A stretch of 64,000 nt of DNA from Thermococcus bergensis (GTDB lineage: Archaea > Methanobacteriota_B > Thermococci > Thermococcales > Thermococcaceae). The stretch spans positions 186,001-250,000 of the forward strand of contig NZ_JABFNK010000003.1 of the NCBI RefSeq assembly GCF_020386975.1, read 5' to 3'. How positions within the stretch are numbered: the first letter of the stretch is position 1; each line of letters opens with the position of its first letter. Under the pieces are notes generated by a model. It searched no databases. It was not told where the DNA came from and saw nothing but the letters and a program-made list of their open reading frames with translations. Position numbers and translations under genes: made by a program. Positions 8,598 through 16,161 of this stretch are shown here, piece after piece.

Positions 8598-9965
8598 ATG
8601 ATACTAAAATTCATTGATCGGGAAGAGGAGCTCCATGCACTTGAGGAGCTTTACGCCCGGGACAAGGCTCACCTTATCCTCATCTACGGTAGGAGAAGGG
8701 TGGGAAAGACCGAGCTCGTGAAGCAGTTCATAAATGGAAAGAAGGCCTTCTACTTCTTAGCTAAAAAAGAGCCTATGGAGCTTGAGCTTGAACGGCTCAT
8801 AAAAGCGTTCAACAGGAAGTTCAACGTCTTCATCGAGGCAAGGAATCTTGAAGAGTTCTTTGAGAGAGTAAAAAAATTCGGAAAGATAGCCTTCGTAATA
8901 GACGAGTTCCCCTACTGGGTTGAGGAAGATAAGGGGATTCCCTCGACGTTTCAGTACATCTGGGATGAAGTGCTGAAAGACTCAAAGGTTTTCCTTATTC
9001 TGCTCGGCTCTTCGATCTCGACGATGGAGAGCCTTATGAGTTACAAGAACCCGCTCTACGGCAGGAGGACGGCCCAGATAAAGCTCTGTCCTCTTGAATT
9101 CTTTCACCTGAAGGAGGCTTTCCCACGCTACAGCTGGGAGGAGCTCGTTAGGGTCTATGGAACTATAGACGGAATTCCAGCTTACTTCCAGTACTTCGAT
9201 GACTCTCTTCCAGTGGAGAAAAACATCGAGAACAACTTCTACAATAAGGTGAGCGTCCTCTATGAAGACGCCGAGAGGTTGCTGAAAGACGAGCTGAGGG
9301 AACCGATTACGTACCTCAACATCCTGAAGGCCATAAACGACGGAAAGACGAAGCTCACGGAGATAGCTAATGAGACAAGGGTCGCTGTGACGAACCTCCC
9401 AAAGTATCTCAAAGTCCTCGAGACCCTCGACCTCGTGAAGAAGGAGTACCCGATAAACCAGAGAAAGCGCGGGCGCGGCGTTTACAGGGTGAAAGACTTT
9501 TACTACTGCTTCTGGCTCCGCTTTGTCTACCCCTACCGCGATGACATAGAGATCGGAGCAATAAGCTTCGAGGATTTCCAGAGCGACTTCAACCGCTACC
9601 TCGGCGAGGTCTTCGAGAGCGTTGCTGGACAGTTCCTAATAAGGATGAACCGTCTCGGAAAGCTGCCCTTCAGGTTTACAAAGCTCGGAAGATGGTGGCA
9701 CAGGGGGGAGGAGATCGACTTAGTTGCCCTCAACAGCATCACCGGGGAAGCGGGGTTTTTCGAGGCCAAGTGGAAGAACTTGAGCGAAAGGGAAGCGAGG
9801 GGGATCCTGAAAGACCTTGAAAGAAAAGCGGAGCTCACGGGAATATCTGGGAGCCACTTCGGACTGATCGGGAAGAGAGTGGAAGGAAAGGAAAACCTGA
9901 GGGAAGAGGGCTACATCGTCTTTGACCTCGAGGATTTCAACGAAGTTAGAGAGAAAGGGCGCTAA
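8598..9965 (+). CDS. Archaeal AAA ATPase with C-terminal DUF234 (nuclease-like) domain
   Basis: A 455-residue member of the archaeal-type ATPase family (Pfam Arch_ATPase plus DUF234). Walker A is GRRRVGKTE (residues 31-39) and Walker B is FVIDEF (Asp102). A winged-helix-like segment (KTKLTEIANETRVAVTNL) lies mid-protein. The C-terminus carries EEIDLVAL and FFEAKWK (Asp374, Glu and Lys near 389-391), the D...ExK arrangement of PD-(D/E)xK nucleases. Many copies occur in Thermococcales, often as mobile-like singletons; their role is unclear. ATG 8598 is chosen because homology normally starts at KFIDREEEL. The longer frame would overlap the preceding pseudogene. Confidence 0.85.
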   Translation: MILKFIDREEELHALEELYARDKAHLILIYGRRRVGKTELVKQFINGKKAFYFLAKKEPMELELERLIKAFNRKFNVFIEARNLEEFFERVKKFGKIAFVIDEFPYWVEEDKGIPSTFQYIWDEVLKDSKVFLILLGSSISTMESLMSYKNPLYGRRTAQIKLCPLEFFHLKEAFPRYSWEELVRVYGTIDGIPAYFQYFDDSLPVEKNIENNFYNKVSVLYEDAERLLKDELREPITYLNILKAINDGKTKLTEIANETRVAVTNLPKYLKVLETLDLVKKEYPINQRKRGRGVYRVKDFYYCFWLRFVYPYRDDIEIGAISFEDFQSDFNRYLGEVFESVAGQFLIRMNRLGKLPFRFTKLGRWWHRGEEIDLVALNSITGEAGFFEAKWKNLSEREARGILKDLERKAELTGISGSHFGLIGKRVEGKENLREEGYIVFDLEDFNEVREKGR

Positions 9966-11285
9966 CTATCCTCTCAATAACCTCATCGCCACCTCAGTGT
10001 AGAGTGCCGGCATCTTGCGGAGCGAGTCTATCTCAACGTACTCATTCGGCCCATGAATGTTGCCCCCTTTCGGCCCAAAGTCTATCGCCTTCACCCCATA
10101 AGGCGTGAAGAACCTTGAATCCGCCGCCCCTGGCCCTTCTACGGGTTCGGCTTTCTCGCCAAAGTTTTCAAGCGTTTCAAGCATTGCCCTCACTATCTCG
10201 TCCTCCGGGTGGGTAAAGAGATACCCGGCTTTCTCGTTATTGCTTACAGTAACTTCCGCTTCCGGTATATTGAAAGCCAAAACCTCCTTTATTGTGGTCT
10301 CGATGTCTTCATGAGAATGGCTCATTGCCCTTATATCGAGCCTCAAAACATGCTTACCGCCATTAAACGAATAGAGGTTGGGCGTTATCGATACTCCATA
10401 GTCGCTGTACTTTTCCGGCTTTATAGGCGCTCTCACCAGAGGCACTATCGCCTTTAAAAGCTTCGTTAAGCCAATATCTGCTTCAACTTCATCTCCTTCT
10501 CCCGGCTCAAGGTACTTGAGCGTTACCTCACTCGGCACAACGTTTCCTTTGAGGAACTTTCCTTCAAGAGAGACTGCCAAAACGTTTGAATTCCTCAAAA
10601 AGTGCGAGAGTGCTATCATCGGGTGAGTATCAACTCCAGGAAGGAAATAAGCAGCGTGCCTTGTCTCAATAACCGGGGTGCTTATCTTAAAGGTTCTCTC
10701 TTTTAGAAATCCCCTTACCCTGACTTTTTCAGAGGGTACGCTTATGGTGACGCCAAACCCCTTTCTCCTGCGTATTATGGGCTTCATGCCAATGCCGTCT
10801 GCATTGATCATATATTCCGGAAGTTTATTTTCGCTCTTCAGCTTTTCAGCAATGTGCATTGCAATTTTTCCACCAATTTCTTCATCCCCAGTAAAGGCAA
10901 ACAGAATCTTCCCCTCAAACTCCATTTTTGAGAGCTCCTTCAGTGCGAACATTATCGCAGCCACGTTTCCCTTGTCATCGGCGCTTCCCCTCCCATATGC
11001 TCTGTTGCCTTTAATGGTTAGCTCAAACGGTTCGGTTTCCCACTCTTCTCTGTTTACGGGAACTACATCAAAGTGGGCCATGAAGAGGAGCTTTGGCTTT
11101 CCACTTCCGATTTCACCACAAACCGCATAATAGCCGCCCTTTTCTATCAGCTCAGCTTCAATGCCCCAAGAGGACAGTGTTTCCATTATAAACTTCGGGC
11201 AGTCCTTTGGGGGTTTTATACCTTTTGCCGGGTCGTTCGTTGTGTCAAATCGTACCAGTTCAGAAAGGAGTTCAACAACATCCAT
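9966..11285 (-). CDS. M20 family metallopeptidase (ArgE/DapE/ACY1-like)
   Basis: 439 residues. Metal-binding and catalytic residues of the M20 family are present: MAHFDVVP (His71), GRGSADDKGN (Asp103), GDEEIGG (catalytic Glu135 and Glu136), an Asp in INADGIG, and a late His in NIHGPNEYV. It probably removes an N-acyl group or cleaves a dipeptide in the cytoplasm. The substrate is not identifiable. ATG 11285 follows GGTG by 8 nt. Its 3' end abuts the ATPase gene directly with no gap. Confidence 0.85.
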   Translation of the reverse strand: MDVVELLSELVRFDTTNDPAKGIKPPKDCPKFIMETLSSWGIEAELIEKGGYYAVCGEIGSGKPKLLFMAHFDVVPVNREEWETEPFELTIKGNRAYGRGSADDKGNVAAIMFALKELSKMEFEGKILFAFTGDEEIGGKIAMHIAEKLKSENKLPEYMINADGIGMKPIIRRRKGFGVTISVPSEKVRVRGFLKERTFKISTPVIETRHAAYFLPGVDTHPMIALSHFLRNSNVLAVSLEGKFLKGNVVPSEVTLKYLEPGEGDEVEADIGLTKLLKAIVPLVRAPIKPEKYSDYGVSITPNLYSFNGGKHVLRLDIRAMSHSHEDIETTIKEVLAFNIPEAEVTVSNNEKAGYLFTHPEDEIVRAMLETLENFGEKAEPVEGPGAADSRFFTPYGVKAIDFGPKGGNIHGPNEYVEIDSLRKMPALYTEVAMRLLRG

Positions 11286-11420
11286 AGACAACACCATTAA
11301 GATATTCATCGAAATGATATTTAAGAGTTTTCACCCTCGTTCACTGGTGTTAAAGAGAAAAGCTTACGATTCTCTAAGTCATCTCTCTAAAAGGGTGAAT
11401 CCCACGAGATAAACGCAAAT

Positions 11421-11461
11421 TTTATATACTTCGTATTGCACAACGTATTTCAAGTGGTATT
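11421..11461 (+). promoter_or_regulatory. vapBC promoter with three GTATT repeats at 12-bp period
   Basis: The TATA box TTTATATAC (about 11421-11429) is followed by GTATT at 11433, 11445 and 11457, exactly 12 bp apart, ending just before the ATG at 11464. Ribbon-helix-helix repressors often bind short direct repeats, so this is a good candidate for autoregulation by the VapB protein. Confidence 0.5.
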
Positions 11462-11463
11462 GT

Positions 11464-11685
11464 ATGGCTGTCATTACAGTTAGGGTTCCAGATGAGATAA
11501 AAGCAAAGATGAAGGGAATAAATATAAACTGGAGTGAAGAAATAAGGCAGTTCATAATCCAGCGCATAGAAGAGGAAGAAAGAAAGAAAAACCTCCAAAA
11601 AGCCCTTGAAATCCTTAAGGGGAGAAAGAACGTTGAGAAAGGTTTTTCAGCGAAGTCCGTGAGGGAGGATCGTGATAGTAATTGA
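11464..11685 (+). CDS. VapB-type antitoxin (ribbon-helix-helix)
   Basis: 73 residues. The N-terminus VITVRVPDEIKAKMKG is a classic RHH beta strand and first helix, followed by WSEEIRQFIIQRIEEEE as the second helix. The C-terminal tail would wrap the toxin. It overlaps the PIN-domain toxin gene by 14 nt, the normal toxin-antitoxin arrangement. It is expected to neutralise VapC and repress the shared promoter, which has 12-bp-spaced direct repeats. Confidence 0.85.
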   Translation: MAVITVRVPDEIKAKMKGININWSEEIRQFIIQRIEEEERKKNLQKALEILKGRKNVEKGFSAKSVREDRDSN

Positions 11686-12064
11686 TGCCTCTGCTCTCGC
11701 TAAAGTGATCCTTCAAGAAGAGAACTGGGAGGGTGTTCCACTAACGGAAAAAACTGCAACGCTGGATTACGCTCTCGTTGAGGCACTAAACGCTATTTGG
11801 AAAGCTGTTATCCAAAAACGGCTAGATGAAGAAGACGCAAAAGACAGAACTGAAGCACTAAAGTATCTCGCCAAAAGCCTGTTGCTCTTCGAAGCCAAGA
11901 ATTACTTTGAGCGTGCTTTGGAGATAGCGCTGAAGGAAAAAATTACCGTTTACGATGCTCTCTACATAGCCCTCGCGGAAGAACTAAAAGCTGATTTTTA
12001 TACCTCTGACGTTAAGCAGTTTGAGGCAGCGAAAAAATACGTGAGAGTAAAGCTCATCCAATAA
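11672..12064 (+). CDS. vapC: VapC-type PIN-domain toxin (ribonuclease)
   Basis: 130 residues starting at GTG. The four acidic PIN residues are visible: Asp5 (MIVIDAS), Glu37 (LVEALNA), Asp95 (TVYDALYIA) and Asp113 (FYTSDVKQF). These bind Mg2+/Mn2+ for RNA cleavage. The active site is intact, so the toxin is probably functional. The target RNA is unknown. It is translationally coupled to the antitoxin through a 14-nt overlap. Confidence 0.87.
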   Translation: MIVIDASALAKVILQEENWEGVPLTEKTATLDYALVEALNAIWKAVIQKRLDEEDAKDRTEALKYLAKSLLLFEAKNYFERALEIALKEKITVYDALYIALAEELKADFYTSDVKQFEAAKKYVRVKLIQ

Positions 12065-12106
12065 ATTTATTTTGCAAGAACCTCAAATCCATGAGGAGGT
12101 GAAAAA

Positions 12107-12361
12107 ATGAAGCCAAAACCAATGCTCTTTGAGGAGATACCAAACGAGGTCATAGCGGCTGAAGAAGGAGATGAGGGAGTGGAAGAGGAAACAACTGTGG
12201 AGCAGTTTTTTGCCAAGAGCAAGGGCAACACGCTGTATTTCTCCTACGCAACGACAAACGCAAAGATAACTATAGGGATAACCCACGACGGAGCAAGCCT
12301 TGAAGAAATGGTAAAAGCAGCAAAAGAACTCCTGGCAGAGTTCAAAAAGAAAAAAGAGTAA
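12107..12361 (+). CDS. Conserved hypothetical small acidic protein (84 aa)
   Basis: A strong ribosome site GAGGAGGTG precedes ATG 12107. The first half is acidic (AAEEGDEGVEEETTVEQFF). The second half contains a beta-rich core (NTLYFSYATTNAKITIGIT) and a C-terminal helix ending KKKKE. The stop codon abuts the stop of convergent cysS with no base between. I do not recognise the family. Codon use and the ribosome site argue for a real gene. Confidence 0.7.
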   Translation: MKPKPMLFEEIPNEVIAAEEGDEGVEEETTVEQFFAKSKGNTLYFSYATTNAKITIGITHDGASLEEMVKAAKELLAEFKKKKE

Positions 12362-13786
12362 TCAAACATTTATTCTTTTCCATATTGTCCCCTGAGGAGT
12401 ATCTTCAAGCTGGATACCAAGCTCTCTGAGCTCGCTCCTTATTTTGTCTGCCAGCTCAAAGTTTTTCTGTTTTCTAAGTGCACTTCTCACTTCAACTAAG
12501 AGCTCTATTAGCTCTTCCTCTTTTGTCTCTTTAGCCTCTTTGAAGTAGTCCTCGAATATGCCGAAGACTTCACTTATCATCTTGAAGAACTCAAGGGCTT
12601 TTCTGAGAACGCTTTCCTTTGGCCTCTCAACCCTCTCCAGATACCTGTTTACGGCATTTGCCACCTCGAATATTGGCTTCATAGCTTCGGCTGTGTTGAA
12701 GTCGTCGTCCATTGCTTCGTAGAACTTCTTCCTTGCATCCCTCACCACTTCATAAAGCTCGAATTCCTCTTTGTCCCATCTAAACGGCGTTTCTGCCTTT
12801 TCAAGGGCTATTCTTATGTTTTCGAGTGTGTTGTAAAGCCTCTCAAGGTTGTTCTTCGCGTGCTGGATTCCCTCTTCCGTGTAATCCAACGGAGAGCGGT
12901 AGTGCTTCTGAAGGACAAAGAACCTGATGACCTCAGGCGAGTATCTCTGAAGGAGCTCCCTGATGGTAACAAAGTTTCCGAGGCTTTTGCTCATTTTCTC
13001 TCCTTTGACCATTACAAAGCCCGTGTGAAGCCAGTAGCGCACCCATTCTTTGCCCGTACATGCCTCTGTTTGAGCTATCTCGTTTTCGTGGTGCGGGAAG
13101 ATTAGATCGTTGCCGCCACCATGAATGTCAAACTGCTCGCCGAGGTATTTGGTGCTCATTGTGGAGCACTCTATATGCCAGCCAGGCCTTCCCTCACCCC
13201 AGGGGCTTTCCCATTTGGGTTCCCCGGGCTTGGCTTTCTTCCAAAGCGCAAAATCTTCGGGGTTCTTCTTGCCCTCACCGGGTTCTACACGCGCGCCTTT
13301 GACAAGGTCATCGAGCTTTATCTTGCTGAGCTTTCCATAATCTTTGAACTTCCTTACCTCAAAATAGACCCCATCACTTCCCTCATAGGCATAGCCCTTT
13401 TCCTCAAGCTTCCTAACGAATTCAACTATATCCTGAATGTGCTCCGTTACCCTTGGATAAATGTCGGCAGGCTTTACCTTCAAAGCCCTCATGTCCTCAA
13501 GAAAGAGCTTCAAGAACTTTTCAGCCAGCTCTTTTGGGTCTTCCCCGGTTTCATTTGCCCTTCTAATAATCTTATCGTCTATATCGGTGAAGTTCATTAC
13601 CATTAGAACGGTGTAGCCTTTATGCTCCAAGTATCTCCTGATAACGTCAAAAGCCACGTAAGTTCTCGCATGGCCGAGATGAGTGTAATCGTAAACAGTC
13701 GGCCCACACACGTACATTCTAACCTCGCCTTCTCTCAAAGGCTTAAACTCTTCCTTCTGCCCGGACATTGTGTTGTAAACCTTCAC
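12362..13786 (-). CDS. cysS: Cysteinyl-tRNA synthetase
   Basis: About 474 residues, class I. It charges tRNA-Cys with cysteine in the cytoplasm. The HIGH-type motif reads THLGHART near residue 36, with the zinc ligand Cys27 in MYVCGPTVYDY. Further zinc ligands are in IECSTMS and FPHHENEIAQ. The KMSKS loop is GEKMSKSLGN near residue 265. GTG 13786 is preferred (GGTGATTGGA just before it) over GTG 13795. Length is normal for the family. Confidence 0.95.
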   Translation of the reverse strand: MKVYNTMSGQKEEFKPLREGEVRMYVCGPTVYDYTHLGHARTYVAFDVIRRYLEHKGYTVLMVMNFTDIDDKIIRRANETGEDPKELAEKFLKLFLEDMRALKVKPADIYPRVTEHIQDIVEFVRKLEEKGYAYEGSDGVYFEVRKFKDYGKLSKIKLDDLVKGARVEPGEGKKNPEDFALWKKAKPGEPKWESPWGEGRPGWHIECSTMSTKYLGEQFDIHGGGNDLIFPHHENEIAQTEACTGKEWVRYWLHTGFVMVKGEKMSKSLGNFVTIRELLQRYSPEVIRFFVLQKHYRSPLDYTEEGIQHAKNNLERLYNTLENIRIALEKAETPFRWDKEEFELYEVVRDARKKFYEAMDDDFNTAEAMKPIFEVANAVNRYLERVERPKESVLRKALEFFKMISEVFGIFEDYFKEAKETKEEELIELLVEVRSALRKQKNFELADKIRSELRELGIQLEDTPQGTIWKRINV

Positions 13787-13913
13787 TCCAATCACCCAGA
13801 AAGAGTCCTTCGAAGTTTTTATTAGATTATCGCTTCCGGCAAGTGCAAAGCTTAAAAACCCCCTTCCATAATCTAAACCAGTTTTTGAAAAAAGGAAAGA
13901 GGAGGTTATGATT

Positions 13914-14825
13914 ATGAAAGTTGCGAAGAAAGACGTGATAAGGCTCCACTACACCGGAAAGATAAAAGAAACAGGAGAGATATTCGATACCACTTATGAA
14001 GATGTTGCAAAGGAAGCCGGGATATACAACGAGAAGGGAATCTATGGACCGGTTCCAATTGCCGTCGGAGCTGGACACGTCATAAAGGGCCTCGATGAAG
14101 CTCTTGAAGGTCTGGAAGTTGGAAAGAAGCACACCATTGAGCTTCCACCGGAGAAGGCATTCGGAAAGAGGGATCCAAAGCTCATAAAGACCTTCACAAT
14201 CGGCCAGTTCAGAAGGCAGGGCATCTACCCATTCCCCGGACTTGACGTGGAGATAGAGACCGACAGCGGAACAAAGCTCAAAGGAAGAATAATAAGCGTC
14301 TCAAGCGGTAGGGTTAGGGTTGACTTCAACCACCCATACGCAGGGAAAACCGTTATTTATGAAGTTGAGATACTTGAAAAGATAGACGACCCAATAGAGA
14401 AAGTGAAAGCCCTAATCGAGCTCAGAATCCCAAGGATAGACTTTGAGAAAGTGCAGATTGAAGTAGGTGAAAACGACGTCAAAATAGACTTCGGAGAGCA
14501 GGCAATAGACCCAAGAACCCTTGTCCTAGGAGAAATCCTTCTTGAGAGCGACCTCAAGTTCCTAGGATATGAGAAGATCGAGTTCAAGCCAAGTGTCGAA
14601 GAGCTCTTGAAGCCACCAGAAGCCAAAATGGAGGAAGAAATCGAGGAAGCCGAGGCCAAAGAAGAAGTAGAAGAGAAAACAGAAGAAAAAGCCGAAGAAA
14701 CAAAAGAGGAAACCGAGGAGACAACAGAGACAGTAAAAGAAGAAAAAGCCGAAAAACAAGAGAAGAAAACAACCAAGAGAAGAACGAGAAGGACCTCCAA
14801 AGGACGCAAAAAGAAGAACGAGTGA
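13914..14825 (+). CDS. Long FKBP-type peptidyl-prolyl isomerase with charged C-terminal tail
   Basis: 303 residues. The N-terminal FKBP domain (LHYTGKIKETGEIFDTTY) has a SlyD-like inserted flap; HVIKGLDEALEGLEVG is typical. A C-terminal domain of about 90 residues follows, as in archaeal long FKBPs (FKBP26/29), and then an unusual tail of roughly 70 residues: first Glu-rich (EEIEEAEAKEEVEEKTEE), then basic (KRRTRRTSKGRKKK). It should act as a folding isomerase and chaperone. The acidic/basic tail is longer than I expect and low complexity. ATG 13914 is chosen since GGAGG lies 8 nt upstream; ATG 13908 would be too close. Confidence 0.88.
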   Translation: MKVAKKDVIRLHYTGKIKETGEIFDTTYEDVAKEAGIYNEKGIYGPVPIAVGAGHVIKGLDEALEGLEVGKKHTIELPPEKAFGKRDPKLIKTFTIGQFRRQGIYPFPGLDVEIETDSGTKLKGRIISVSSGRVRVDFNHPYAGKTVIYEVEILEKIDDPIEKVKALIELRIPRIDFEKVQIEVGENDVKIDFGEQAIDPRTLVLGEILLESDLKFLGYEKIEFKPSVEELLKPPEAKMEEEIEEAEAKEEVEEKTEEKAEETKEETEETTETVKEEKAEKQEKKTTKRRTRRTSKGRKKKNE

Positions 14826-14855
14826 GCCCTTTATCTTTTTTATTTGGTGAAGGCT

Positions 14856-15452
14856 TTGAGAAATGTTCTCCTCCTCTACGTTCTTGCCGGCTTTCTCATT
14901 GTGATCAACTATCGAGTAGGGGAAAACATCCACGAGTGGGCATTCTACGACGCCCTCTTCTATGTGGTTATACCCCTCATAGCCGCTTATCTGCTTGGTT
15001 TCAAGCCTCATAAATTAGGCTTTAAAATAGGACGAAGGGAAGGTTATATTTGGGCATTTGCTCTCTTTCTCCTCTCCTTCCCCATAAGCATTTATGCCTC
15101 TCATCTGGAAAGCTTCAGGGCTTATTACCCGATATTTGCCTACTCCTCCTGGAAGGACTTCCTCCTCAAGGAGCTCTTAATTGGCATCATCATGTTTGCC
15201 CATGAGGGGTTTTACAGAGGAATTCTCCTCTTTCCCGTGGCAGAGAAAAACGAGTGGGCTGGAATAATCGCCCAGAACATCCCTTATACCCTGGTTCACA
15301 TAGGCAAACCACCGCTGGAAATTCCATACTCCTTCATAGCGGGGATAATCTTTGCGAAAATAGATTTAAAGAGCGGAAGCTTTCTGCCGAGCTTCCTTCT
15401 CCACTGGGCCGGGGCAGTTGTTTTTGACGTCCTCTGCACTATAGGGACTTGA
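14856..15452 (+). CDS. CPBP-like (Abi family) intramembrane protein
   Basis: About 198 residues, with five or six hydrophobic segments. FAHEGFYRGILLF corresponds to motif 1 of CPBP intramembrane proteases (EExxxR), but the first Glu is His here. YTLVHIGKPP and SFLLHWAG supply the conserved His of motifs 2 and 3. It might be a protease variant or have lost activity. TTG 14856 follows GGTGA by 5 nt; GTG 14847 and TTG 14844 are alternatives. It starts 30 nt after the FKBP gene, past a short T run. Its last 14 nt overlap the convergent DUF4097-like gene. Confidence 0.7.
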   Translation: MRNVLLLYVLAGFLIVINYRVGENIHEWAFYDALFYVVIPLIAAYLLGFKPHKLGFKIGRREGYIWAFALFLLSFPISIYASHLESFRAYYPIFAYSSWKDFLLKELLIGIIMFAHEGFYRGILLFPVAEKNEWAGIIAQNIPYTLVHIGKPPLEIPYSFIAGIIFAKIDLKSGSFLPSFLLHWAGAVVFDVLCTIGT

Positions 15453-16110
15453 TAGTAATGGTACCGTTTACAGTAGAGAGCACAACCTCGTATTTACCGT
15501 TTCCAAGAACAGCGTTAAAAGATTTTGGACCATGGAACGGAGGCTTCGAAAGCTCTCCCGGAACTTCCGAATCTATTTTCCCATTGACAGCCGTGGCCTT
15601 AATTACGGCATCGGCATCTTTTGGAATGTAAGCTTCAATTCTTCCGTTAACCGTGGAAATCTTGATGTTATCGTTTATACGGGACAGCAGAGCTGTGATT
15701 GAACCGTTTACAGCAGATATTTTTTCGGCAGAAGTGTTTTCTATGGAAATGCTCCCATTTACAGTGCTAATTTTCCCTGCTTTTTCAACGTTCTTTATGG
15801 ATATTGCGCCGTTAACGTTTCCAGCTTTTTCTATTTCAACTCCTTTCGGCACGCGGATATTGAAATTGACAGAACTCCCACCAATGCCAACACCAAAGGT
15901 CTTTTGCTGTTCAACTTTAATCGTAAACATATTTCCCTCTTTTTTGACCTTTATTTTTGGCTCAGCACCCAAAAGCCCCCATTTTTTCTCGGCTTTCAGC
16001 TGTATTGTTTCACCTTCGTAGCCTTCAATTCTTATGGCTCCGTTTACGTTTCCAATCTTCAGCTTTGTTCCTTCTCCCACTTTATATTCCCTCTCAACAA
16101 CTTCAATCAT
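15439..16110 (-). CDS. DUF4097-like beta-helical repeat protein (VNG repeats)
   Basis: 224 residues built from a short repeat with the core VNGxIxI: GNVNGAIRIEGYEG, GNVNGAISIKNVEK, STVNGSISIENTS, SAVNGSITALLS, STVNGRIEAYI, TAVNGKIDSEV and STVNGTITIKSL, with a spacing of about 18-23 residues. This pattern is known from DUF4097/adhesin-like single-stranded beta helices. No signal peptide is seen, so it is probably cytoplasmic. ATG 16110 is preferred because GAGGTG lies 6 nt before it. Function is unknown. Confidence 0.75.
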   Translation of the reverse strand: MIEVVEREYKVGEGTKLKIGNVNGAIRIEGYEGETIQLKAEKKWGLLGAEPKIKVKKEGNMFTIKVEQQKTFGVGIGGSSVNFNIRVPKGVEIEKAGNVNGAISIKNVEKAGKISTVNGSISIENTSAEKISAVNGSITALLSRINDNIKISTVNGRIEAYIPKDADAVIKATAVNGKIDSEVPGELSKPPFHGPKSFNAVLGNGKYEVVLSTVNGTITIKSL

Positions 16111-16161
16111 ATTCATCACCTCAATATAATATACTGTGGTCAAATAAGAAGAAAAATGTGG

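Noticed and set aside
13121-13606. A 161-residue open frame on the plus strand
   Set aside because: It lies wholly antisense to cysS, whose class I motifs are clear. It has no ribosome site or recognisable domain.
14357-14809. A long minus-strand frame rich in Ser and Val
   Set aside because: It is the antisense shadow of the Glu/Lys-rich FKBP tail; low-complexity codons keep it open.
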